NCBI GenBank assembly: GCA_049324315.1 | Contig: JBMOKU010000013.1 | Location: 1-19,012 of the forward strand | Direction of reading: 5' to 3' | Source of the DNA: JBMOKU01 sp049324315 | GTDB lineage: Bacteria > Bacillota > Clostridia > Peptostreptococcales > Thermotaleaceae | DNA: 19,012 nucleotides | In this document: piece after piece, positions 7,748 through 13,796 of the stretch | How positions within the stretch are numbered: position 1 is the first letter of the stretch | Layout of the letters: the number at the start of each line of letters is the position of its first letter | Program-made: the position numbers and the translations under genes | Notes under the pieces: model-generated | What the model saw: the letters and a program-made list of their open reading frames with translations, nothing else | Told to the model about the DNA's origin: nothing | Database searches by the model: none

Positions 7748-8920
7748 ATGAGTTTTGCTGAGAAGAGCTTAGTGATGCATGAGGAAATGAAAGGAAAGAT
7801 CGAGGTTACTTCAAAGGTACCCTTAAATACCAGAGATGATTTGAGTACTGCCTATACCCCAGGTGTTGCAGAGCCATGCAAGAAAATCCATGAAAACGAG
7901 AACGACGTGTACAAGTATACATCCAAAGGAAACCTGGTAGCGGTGGTTACTGACGGGACGGCTGTTTTAGGTTTGGGGGATATCGGACCAAAGGCGGCTA
8001 TGCCAGTTATGGAAGGAAAGGCTATTCTATTTAAAGGTTTTGCAGACGTTGATGCCTTCCCCATCTGTATTGACTCCAAGGATATTGATGAAATTGTAAA
8101 AACCGTTAAAATGATCGCACCGACCTTTGGTGGTATCAATTTAGAGGATATCGGAGCACCAAGATGCTTTGAGATTGAGGAGAGACTAAAGAAGGAACTG
8201 GATATTCCTGTATTCCACGATGATCAGCATGGAACGGCTATTGTTGTTACGGCAGGCCTAATTAACGGATTAAAGCTGGTGAATAAAAAGATTGAAGAAG
8301 TGGAAATCGTTGTCAACGGTGCAGGAGCTGCCGGCTCATCCATCGTAAAAATGCTTCTGAATGCAGGGGCAAAAAATATCATCGTCTGCGACAAGGAAGG
8401 TATCCTTTACGAAGGTGCACAGGGGAATAGTCCCCATAAGGAAGAACTGGCGAAGATGACCAATAGGAAAATGAAAATGGGGTTATTAAAGGATGCCATG
8501 AAAGGGGCAGATGTTTTCATCGGTGTATCGGCAGCCAATGTGGTGAGCCAGGAAATGGTAAAATCCATGAATCAAGATGCTATCGTTTTTGCCATGGCAA
8601 ATCCCGTGCCGGAAATCATGCCGGATTTGGCCATCCAAGCAGGGGCCAGAGTGGTAGGCTCAGGTCGTTCAGATTTTGCCAACCAGGTAAACAATGTCTT
8701 GGCATTCCCGGGAATTTTTAGAGGGGCACTGGATGTAAGAGCAAAGGATATCAACGAAGAGATGAAGGTAGCTGCAGCCTATGCCATCGCCAGCATTATT
8801 GGAGAAGACGAATTGAGAGAGGATTACGTAATTCCAAATGCATTAGACAAGAGAGTAGCAGAGAGAGTAGCAGCAGAGGTAGCCAAGGCTGCCAGAGAAA
8901 GTGGTGTGGCTAGAATATAA
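7748..8920 (+). CDS. maeE: Malic enzyme (oxaloacetate-decarboxylating malate dehydrogenase)
   Basis: Converts L-malate to pyruvate and CO2 with reduction of NAD(P)+. The 390 residues match the short bacterial malic enzymes. Active-site features: Y36 in TAYTPGVAEPC, K91 in PVMEGKAILFKGF, metal ligands E133/D134 in GGINLEDIGAPRCFEIE, and D159 in FHDDQHGTA. The Rossmann motif GAGAAG starts at 191. An acidic residue at the end of the second strand (D215, IIVCDKEG) suggests NAD+ preference, an inference from the Rossmann rule. ATG 7748 is preferred over GTG 7739 because GGGTGG (7737-7742) then acts as the ribosome site. It lies downstream of a malate-type sensor pair and upstream of a carboxylate transporter, so it should serve malate catabolism. 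Confidence 0.94.
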   Translation: MSFAEKSLVMHEEMKGKIEVTSKVPLNTRDDLSTAYTPGVAEPCKKIHENENDVYKYTSKGNLVAVVTDGTAVLGLGDIGPKAAMPVMEGKAILFKGFADVDAFPICIDSKDIDEIVKTVKMIAPTFGGINLEDIGAPRCFEIEERLKKELDIPVFHDDQHGTAIVVTAGLINGLKLVNKKIEEVEIVVNGAGAAGSSIVKMLLNAGAKNIIVCDKEGILYEGAQGNSPHKEELAKMTNRKMKMGLLKDAMKGADVFIGVSAANVVSQEMVKSMNQDAIVFAMANPVPEIMPDLAIQAGARVVGSGRSDFANQVNNVLAFPGIFRGALDVRAKDINEEMKVAAAYAIASIIGEDELREDYVIPNALDKRVAERVAAEVAKAARESGVARI

Positions 8921-8951
8921 ATTTAAAGATTTAAGGAAGCTTTATTAAGGA

Positions 8952-9010
8952 CACATAAAGGAAATTATGAAGTCATTTGCCGTTTCCAGATGCTCATAAT
9001 TTCCTATGTG
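8952..9010 (+). other. Long stem-loop between malic enzyme and transporter genes
   Basis: The left arm (8952-8970) and right arm (8994-9010) form 17 pairs interrupted only by a 2-nt bulge (the left arm has two extra A). Inside, CATTTG (8974-8979) can pair with CAGATG (8987-8992) with one G-U. No T run follows on either strand, so it does not look like a simple terminator. It would sit in the maeE-maeP transcript, 17 bases before the transporter ribosome site, and could stabilise or process the mRNA or tune the ratio of the two products. Its role is unknown. Confidence 0.7.
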
Positions 9011-9041
9011 ATATAAAAAAAATAAAAGGAGGGTTTACGTT

Positions 9042-10334
9042 ATGACTTCATTGTCAACGGAAAAAGAAGGATACAAGATCATGGGGTTGCCTTTATCAAT
9101 CTTCGCTATACTCACCGTTGTGGTATTAGCTGCAACCTTTATGGGCGTACTACCTGAAGAAATGACAGGTGCATTTGCTTTGATGTTGATAATCGGCGCA
9201 ATTCTTAATGAAATTGGAAATCGTTTACCTATTATTAAAGATTATCTTGGGGGCGGCCCGATTGTCATCATTTTTGGTTCTGCTGCTATGGTTACCTATA
9301 ACGTTCTACCTGAAGCAGCCATCACAACCATGAAAGATTTTATGAAAGCACAAGGATTCTTAAACTTTTATATTGCAGCATTAATTACCGGTAGTATTCT
9401 TGGGATGAGTAGAGACCTGTTGATCCGGGCAGCTGTAAGGTATCTTCCTGCAATTATCGGAGGCGTTTTGGTATCTCTGACTCTAGTAGGTCTCGTAGGT
9501 GCTGCCATAGGATATGGCGCAAAAGAAGCTATCCTGTATATTGGCGTTCCTATCATGGGCGGTGGTATGGGTGCCGGTGCCGTACCTTTATCAAAAATAT
9601 TCGGTTCCAGCTTGAGCAAGGATCCTGCAGAAATGCTTTCTATCATGATACCGGCTGTTGCCTTAGGTAATGCATTGTCTATTGTGATAGCAGGACTATT
9701 GGATCGTATTGGCAAAGGAAATGATAAATTATCAGGAGATGGGAAACTGCTTAGAGATGGCGCTGAAGCCGTTGCTGAAAAAGAAAGCAATGAAAGTATT
9801 GATTTAAAACTGATGGGAATTGGCTTGCTGATAGCTACATCCTTCTATACATGGGGCTGTATTGTGGAAAAATTCATCCCACAAGTCCATTCCTACGCTT
9901 GGATGATTATTTCCGTGGCTGTGGTAAAGGCTTTGGGAATTTTACCAGCCAAGTATGAACTTGGTGCTTCCCAGTGGTTCAAGTTTGTTATGACAAATTT
10001 AACGGGTGTATTGCTGGTGGGTATCGGTGTAGCTTATACCAATTTACAGCAGGTAATTGATGCTTTCACCTTCCAATACGTACTGCTGGTAGGTGTAACT
10101 GTAATCGGAGCTGTGATAGGTTCCGGCTTTGTTGGAAAGCTAGTAGGTTTTTATCCGGTGGAAGCTTCTATCACCGCAGGCTTATGTATGGCAAATATGG
10201 GTGGTACAGGAGACGTAGCGGTACTGTCAGCTGCCAAGCGTATGAACCTTATGCCCTTCGCACAAATTTCCTCCCGTATTGGCGGTGCGTTCATGCTGAT
10301 ACTGGCAAGTACATTACTGAAAATCTTTATGTAA
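9042..10334 (+). CDS. maeP: 2-hydroxycarboxylate transporter (CitS/MaeP family), likely Na+ or H+/malate
   Basis: An inner-membrane secondary transporter of 430 residues with about 11 hydrophobic segments. The two family-defining GGxG re-entrant loops are clear: GGGMGAGAVPLS from residue 173 and GGTGDVAVLSAAKR from about 387. The C-terminal ISSRIGGAF contains R412, the counterpart of Klebsiella CitS Arg428 that contacts a substrate carboxylate. The family carries citrate, malate or lactate with Na+ or H+, sometimes as precursor/product exchange. Malate is inferred here from the malic enzyme upstream. The start has AAGGAGGG (9026-9033) 8 nt upstream. The central hydrophilic loop (about 225-250) is typical of the family. 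Confidence 0.92.
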   Translation: MTSLSTEKEGYKIMGLPLSIFAILTVVVLAATFMGVLPEEMTGAFALMLIIGAILNEIGNRLPIIKDYLGGGPIVIIFGSAAMVTYNVLPEAAITTMKDFMKAQGFLNFYIAALITGSILGMSRDLLIRAAVRYLPAIIGGVLVSLTLVGLVGAAIGYGAKEAILYIGVPIMGGGMGAGAVPLSKIFGSSLSKDPAEMLSIMIPAVALGNALSIVIAGLLDRIGKGNDKLSGDGKLLRDGAEAVAEKESNESIDLKLMGIGLLIATSFYTWGCIVEKFIPQVHSYAWMIISVAVVKALGILPAKYELGASQWFKFVMTNLTGVLLVGIGVAYTNLQQVIDAFTFQYVLLVGVTVIGAVIGSGFVGKLVGFYPVEASITAGLCMANMGGTGDVAVLSAAKRMNLMPFAQISSRIGGAFMLILASTLLKIFM

Positions 10335-10336
10335 AA

Positions 10337-10380
10337 ACCAAATCCCTTGATATTCTAACAAGAATATTAGGGGGTTTTTT
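10337..10380 (+). terminator. Intrinsic terminator of the malate locus
   Basis: ATATTCT (10348-10354 region) pairs with AGAATAT (10361-10367) around AACA. The helix is extended by CCCT/AGGG across a small internal loop and followed by TTTTTT (10375-10380). Confidence 0.88.
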
Positions 10381-10492
10381 CTTGTATAAGAATGATACAG
10401 GCTGCCGGATCTTAGAAAAGTTGCAGGTAAAAAGAGTTAAAATATTATTATATTCCAGTAGAGGAAAAAATATGAAGATATATAAAAAATAC

Positions 10493-10500
10493 TGTATAAT
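10493..10500 (+). promoter_or_regulatory. Possible -10 element upstream of the isochorismatase remnant / dsrE
   Basis: TGTATAAT includes a perfect TATAAT (10495-10500) preceded directly by TG. No good -35 is found at 16-18 bp; TATGAA at 10471-10476 is the nearest. The surrounding 10381-10568 holds no gene that I can support. Confidence 0.35.
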
Positions 10501-10568
10501 GGAAGATGAGTGAGTGTTTTCTGACATACATATAGAAAAAGGGTGTTTATGATAGAGTCGGAGGTAAA

Positions 10569-10700
10569 ATGTCATGGACAACAATAAAAAAAGAGACTGT
10601 ATCATTGGAAAGGAAGAGTGAAATGGATCGTAAAACAGCATTATTAATTATTGATGTACAAATGGTTATGTTTACGGGTCTGGAGGAGGTGTGGTCATGA
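10569..10700 (+). pseudogene. Truncated isochorismatase-family (cysteine hydrolase) fragment
   Basis: From ATG 10623 the frame reads MDRKTALLIIDVQMVMF, the unmistakable first strand of isochorismatase-like hydrolases; the D of LIIDVQ is the catalytic aspartate. It ends after 25 codons at TGA 10698. Normal family members have about 170-200 residues, so the lysine and cysteine of the catalytic triad are absent. The frame is open back to ATG 10569, and GGAGG precedes it at 10560-10564. The stop overlaps the ATG of the next gene (ATGA at 10697-10700), so it could still act as a translated leader for that gene. The likeliest history is a deletion that removed the rest of the hydrolase. A short coupled leader peptide is the alternative. 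Confidence 0.6.
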
Positions 10701-11038
10701 ATCAGCAAAATCTATTTATTTTATGGACCAATGCAGATGAAATAACCTTTGAGAAAATGATTTTCATGTATTCAGTCAATTCACTGGTATATGGTTGGTG
10801 GGATCATATAACGGTCATTATATGGGGAGCACCGACAAAGCTTGCCAGTGAAAATGAAAAAGTGAGAGAACTGATTCAGATGATGATGGAAAAAGGTGTA
10901 CATGTCAGTGCCTGTAAAAAATGCTCTGATGAATTAGGTGTTACAAAGGAGTTAGAGGATCTAGGGATTGAAGTGAAATACTGGGGGCAGGGATTAACGG
11001 AGATTCTAAAAGGAGAAGATAAATTACTGACAATATGA
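10697..11038 (+). CDS. DsrE/DsrF-like small protein
   Basis: A small soluble protein of 113 residues resembling the DsrE-like family. It has an N-terminal strand FILWTNAD, a middle strand ITVIIWGAPTKLA, helix ENEKVRELIQMMMEKGVHVSACKKCSDELGV, and a C-terminal LGIEVKYWGQGLTEILK. Family members bind or transfer sulfur through a conserved cysteine; here two cysteines occur close together in ACKKC. The precise function is unknown. ATG 10697 is preferred over GTG 10691 because GGAGGAGG (10682-10689) then lies 7 nt upstream. The start overlaps the stop of the upstream isochorismatase fragment, so the ribosome site of this gene lies inside that fragment. Confidence 0.8.
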   Translation: MNQQNLFILWTNADEITFEKMIFMYSVNSLVYGWWDHITVIIWGAPTKLASENEKVRELIQMMMEKGVHVSACKKCSDELGVTKELEDLGIEVKYWGQGLTEILKGEDKLLTI

Positions 11039-11051
11039 TATTTAAAACAAT

Positions 11052-11174
11052 ATGAGCATAGAATATTATGACATAAAGGATGGAGATAGGACCGCGCTGG
11101 AGCAACCGGCGCTTTCTGTTGAAGAGGTTATATTTTCAATGGAAGTTGTTAGAAGACGATTTGAGGTGACATGA
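11052..11174 (+). CDS. Small 40-residue open reading frame upstream of the lipoprotein gene
   Basis: The frame from ATG 11052 runs MSIEYYDIKDG... and ends ...MEVVRRRFEVT at TGA 11172-11174. It has 40 codons, a mixed charged composition and ordinary codon use. The stop overlaps the ATGATG start of the lipoprotein gene, the pattern of translational coupling. No good ribosome site precedes ATG 11052, and I do not recognise the peptide. It contains the GC-rich hairpin at 11094-11112. It may be a real small protein, the tail of a decayed gene, or chance. Confidence 0.35.
   Translation: MSIEYYDIKDGDRTALEQPALSVEEVIFSMEVVRRRFEVT
11094..11116 (+). terminator. Weak GC-rich hairpin, possible terminator after dsrE-like gene
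   Basis: GCGCTGG (11094-11100) pairs with CCGGCGC (11106-11112), with one G-U, around a 5-nt loop, followed by TTTCTGTT. The T tract is short, so termination would be partial at best. If 11052-11174 is translated, ribosomes would cover it. Confidence 0.35.
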
Positions 11175-11971
11175 TGAAAGTATGTCTTAGAGGTATACTG
11201 CTTTTTATATTGCTTTGCTCATTGGTACTTCTGCAAGGATGCAGTGGTATGCTCGGGCTGAAACCGGAGAGATTCTCTCGACTGCCCGTTCAAAAGATTA
11301 TGTTTGAGGAAGGTACTATCAGAAAAATAATAACGTCTAAAGAAGATATACAGACAGTCCTTGAGCATATCAATACAATGCCGTTACAGGAGCAGGAAGA
11401 AAAGCAATCGATATTTGAACCTGTATATCGAATCCGGTGTATGGACAAAAACGACGTAGAGCTGGGAACGATTAGTTTTATAGGAACGAATGCATATTTC
11501 AAGGATAAATGGTATGGTGTTGATCCGCAAACAGTCATGTCACTGCAAGTACTTTATGATCATATGCAATACAAAGAAGTAACGGATGGTGAGATCATCA
11601 TAAAAGAAGAGATGAGAAAATCTAGGGAAGGGATGGACTTGATAGATGCTTTGGAGGGGAAATGGCAGGGGACAGATAAGTATACCCTATACTTTGATGA
11701 TGGCCTTCTTAAACAAGGGGATTTTTCTTTCGTATACGCTATAATAGAGACGGAAAAGGATCATATATATATGGAGGCTTATGGAAAGAAGGGACTTTTC
11801 CTGAAAGGAAAGAAGCTATTTGAACTGTTTATTGACATGGATGAAACAAGATGCAATATGAGAATAAAAAAGGTGATGGACTCAGGACAGATCTATGAAA
11901 GTCATCTTGTATATTCCAATCAAGATGGATTATTTCTTGGCGATTTTGATGCAACATTCTTTATAGAATAA
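11174..11971 (+). CDS. Exported lipoprotein of unknown function
   Basis: A membrane-anchored lipoprotein of 265 residues. The signal peptide is clear: positive start MKVCLR, hydrophobic stretch ILLFILLCSLVLL, and lipobox L20-Q-G-C23, where C23 would be lipidated. The mature part seems to have two portions. Residues about 35-135 alternate strands and a helix (KIITSKEDIQTVLEHINTM, then GTISFIGTNAYFKDKWYGV), resembling small sensor or inhibitor-like domains. Residues about 155-265 are beta-rich (GKWQGTDKYTLYFDDG ... GLFLGDFDATFFIE), reminiscent of lipocalin-like folds. I do not recognise the family. Start 11174 (second ATG) gives 5 nt from GAGGTG; ATG 11171 adds one residue. It precedes a VOC gene by 21 nt and probably shares its transcript. 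Confidence 0.8.
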   Translation: MKVCLRGILLFILLCSLVLLQGCSGMLGLKPERFSRLPVQKIMFEEGTIRKIITSKEDIQTVLEHINTMPLQEQEEKQSIFEPVYRIRCMDKNDVELGTISFIGTNAYFKDKWYGVDPQTVMSLQVLYDHMQYKEVTDGEIIIKEEMRKSREGMDLIDALEGKWQGTDKYTLYFDDGLLKQGDFSFVYAIIETEKDHIYMEAYGKKGLFLKGKKLFELFIDMDETRCNMRIKKVMDSGQIYESHLVYSNQDGLFLGDFDATFFIE

Positions 11972-11992
11972 AATAAAAATGGGGGAATAAAT

Positions 11993-12382
11993 ATGAGAAT
12001 CGAGCATGTGGCCATATGGACAAGGGATTTGGAGAGATTAAAAAAGTTTTATGAAGAATATTTTGGCGGTAAAGCAGGAGAAAAGTATGTGAATGAAAAA
12101 AAGGGCTTTGAATCCTATTTTATATCCTTTGATACAGGAGCAAGGCTTGAGATTATGAAAAAGGCTTCCATACCGGAAAACATGAACAGCACAATTGATG
12201 AATATCTAGGCTTGATTCACCTGGCTTTTTCCGTGGGCAGCAAGGAAAAAGTAGATGAATTAACGTCTGAATTGAGAAGTAAAGGATATAGAGTAGTTAG
12301 TGGACCTAGGACAACGGGCGATGGATACTATGAAAGCTGTGTCCTGGACCCGGATGGAAATCGACTGGAGATAACGGAATAA
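11993..12382 (+). CDS. VOC (glyoxalase/bleomycin resistance) family protein
   Basis: A single-chain vicinal oxygen chelate protein of 129 residues with the paired beta-alpha-beta-beta-beta modules expected (MRIEHVAIWTRDLERLKKFYEEYF and LGLIHLAFSVGSKEKVDELTSELRSKGYRV). The four metal ligands occur at the canonical places: H5, E53, H76 and E126 (DPDGNRLEITE). This supports an active metal enzyme such as a glyoxalase I-like or isomerase-type protein, but the substrate cannot be told. GGGGG lies 7-8 nt upstream of the ATG. It is part of a probable operon from the lipoprotein gene through the DUF2164 gene (gaps 21, 31 and 13 nt). Confidence 0.88.
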   Translation: MRIEHVAIWTRDLERLKKFYEEYFGGKAGEKYVNEKKGFESYFISFDTGARLEIMKKASIPENMNSTIDEYLGLIHLAFSVGSKEKVDELTSELRSKGYRVVSGPRTTGDGYYESCVLDPDGNRLEITE

Positions 12383-12413
12383 TAAAACATTAGAAAGCAA
12401 AGGGGATATGACG

Positions 12414-13055
12414 ATGCGTATTGTGGACTTAACACATATGATCTATCCTGGGATGCCTGTTTTTCCGGGAACTGAACCACCCATTCTTGACACTGCAAAT
12501 ACTGTGGAGAAGGATGGTTTTCTAGAAACAAAAATCACCATGTATTCCCATACAGGGACCCATATGGATGCGCCAGCCCATATGTTGAAGGATGGGGTTA
12601 CGATAGACAAGCTTCCCATAGAACACTTCATGGGAAAGGCCATTGTGCTTAATTTTGAAAATGGTAATAAGTCATCTATAGAATTGGAAGATATAAGGAT
12701 ATACAAAGATAAGATAAAAAATGTTGACTTTGTCATTATCAAAACGGGATGGAGTAAGTATTGGGGACAGCAAAAATATTTTGAAGGGTTTCCTTCTTTA
12801 ACCGTTGAAGCAGCAAAATGGCTTTCTGATTTTCCACTAAAGGGAATAGGCATTGATGCCATATCCATCGATGATATGAATTCCACAACCTTTGACGTAC
12901 ATAAAACCCTTATGGAAAAGAATATGTTAATCATAGAAAATCTAACGAATGTGGATGAAATCAAAGAAGAATACTTCATGCTAAGCGTATTGCCACTGAA
13001 AAATATCCATGCAGACGGATCACCCCTAAGAGCTGTAGCGATTGAGAACTTGTAA
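12414..13055 (+). CDS. Cyclase family protein (kynurenine-formamidase-like metal hydrolase)
   Basis: A cytoplasmic metal-dependent amidohydrolase-like protein of 213 residues in the cyclase / KynB family. The signature HTGTHMDAPAH is at residues 46-56, and it supplies the metal ligands. The N-terminal MRIVDLTHMIYPGMPVFPGTEPP and the downstream FVIIKTGWSKYW and GIGIDAISIDD segments are also family features. Family members include kynurenine formamidase and isatin hydrolase; no kynurenine pathway genes are nearby, so the substrate is unknown. ATG 12414 is preferred over ATG 12408 because the ribosome site AAGGGGA (12400-12406) then lies 7 nt upstream. The stop is 13 nt before the next gene. Confidence 0.9.
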   Translation: MRIVDLTHMIYPGMPVFPGTEPPILDTANTVEKDGFLETKITMYSHTGTHMDAPAHMLKDGVTIDKLPIEHFMGKAIVLNFENGNKSSIELEDIRIYKDKIKNVDFVIIKTGWSKYWGQQKYFEGFPSLTVEAAKWLSDFPLKGIGIDAISIDDMNSTTFDVHKTLMEKNMLIIENLTNVDEIKEEYFMLSVLPLKNIHADGSPLRAVAIENL

Positions 13056-13068
13056 GGGAGAGAAGCAA

Positions 13069-13299
13069 ATGAATAATCGAGTCAAATTATCAAAGGAAAA
13101 AAAAGAAACAATGATCAAGGAAATTCAGGAATATTTTTATCATGAAAGAAATGAGGAACTAGGAGAGCTGGCCGCCTCATTGGTCTTAGATTTTGTGTTG
13201 GATAAGCTGGCACCCGAGATATATAATCAAGGGGTATACGATTCATATAAATATATGAACAATGCTGTGGAAGATTTGCTGGGGATACAAACCAGATAA
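13069..13299 (+). CDS. DUF2164 family small protein
   Basis: A small soluble protein of 76 residues with the DUF2164 pattern: LSKEKKETMIKEIQEYFYHERNEELGELAASLVLDFVLDKLAPEIYNQGVYDSYKYM. The family is helical and functionally uncharacterised. ATG 13069 is chosen because GGGAG (13056-13060) lies 8 nt upstream; an in-frame ATG at 13042 would overlap the cyclase gene and lacks a ribosome site. It is the last gene of the lipoprotein-VOC-cyclase run. It faces the minus-strand LysM gene, with one hairpin between them. Confidence 0.85.
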   Translation: MNNRVKLSKEKKETMIKEIQEYFYHERNEELGELAASLVLDFVLDKLAPEIYNQGVYDSYKYMNNAVEDLLGIQTR

Positions 13300-13302
13300 C
13301 CG

Positions 13303-13335
13303 TAGAAAAATATCCCACTCAATTAGAGTGAGATA
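13303..13335 (-). terminator. Terminator of the minus-strand LysM gene
   Basis: TATCCCACTC (13311-13320) and GAGTGAGATA (13326-13335) pair with one mismatch. On the minus strand the helix is followed by TTTTTC (13310-13305), a proper T tract. On the plus strand no T run follows, so termination of the DUF2164 transcript here would be weak. Confidence 0.75.
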
Positions 13336-13351
13336 CATGTAAAAATACTTG

Positions 13352-13645
13352 CTACAAAGATGCCCAGGTGCCGTCGTCAGTGCATTTCAATTTTTCTCCA
13401 TCGGTAGTAATCGTAATGACTGAACCAGGAGAATATCTTTTATCATCATACCAACAGATCGTATCCATTCTATTTGTATCGTTAGAGGGTATGCGAATTC
13501 TTTGCCCAACGTATAGAACGGAAGGATTGATATGAGGATTTAAAGCGGATAAAGCGTCTAACGTGGTATTAAATTTGACGGCTATTGACCACAATGTATC
13601 ACCGGGTTGAACCATATAATCTACAAACCTACTGGTCGATTCCAT
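13352..13645 (-). CDS. LysM-domain protein with C-terminal Cys-containing module
   Basis: A 97-residue protein. Residues about 9-53 form a LysM peptidoglycan-binding domain (YMVQPGDTLWSIAVKFNTTLDALSALNP, then LYVGQRIRIP). Residues about 63-97 (ICWYDDKRYSPGSVITITTDGEKLKCTDDGTW) resemble the short DUF1496-type module, in which two cysteines bracket a small beta structure. No signal peptide is visible. That is typical of LysM proteins made in the mother cell and built into the spore coat or cortex, so a spore role is plausible. GAGGTG (minus strand, 13656-13651) precedes the start by 5 nt. It is convergent with the DUF2164 gene. Confidence 0.85.
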   Translation of the reverse strand: MESTSRFVDYMVQPGDTLWSIAVKFNTTLDALSALNPHINPSVLYVGQRIRIPSNDTNRMDTICWYDDKRYSPGSVITITTDGEKLKCTDDGTWASL

Positions 13646-13673
13646 AAAATCACCTCAAAATCCGATCTTAGTA

Positions 13674-13700
13674 TAACATATGAGGAGATCGTTTTTATGT
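13674..13700 (-). promoter_or_regulatory. Candidate sigma-K/sigma-E-like promoter of the LysM gene
   Basis: On the minus strand CATATGTTA (13682-13674) fits the mother-cell -10 pattern CATANNNTA, with AC (13700-13699) 16 nt upstream as a -35. The leader to the ribosome site would be short (about 15-20 nt). TATACT overlaps the same place (13676-13671) and could be a sigma-A -10, but its -35 region is poor. Confidence 0.35.
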
Positions 13701-13796
13701 GAATATCATTATGAATGTACAAATAATTTCATCATTCTATTTCTTTTTATTTCTCAATATATTGTAATAGAATATGGAGAAATGGGAGAGGTATAA

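Noticed and set aside
10184..10513. Plus-strand open frame of 109 aa overlapping the transporter end
   Set aside because: It is out of frame with the well-supported transporter, crosses its terminator and has no ribosome site or recognisable sequence.
12443..12979. Minus-strand open frame of 178 aa within the cyclase gene
   Set aside because: It is antisense to a clearly coding gene with a full family motif. Composition is that of a shadow frame.
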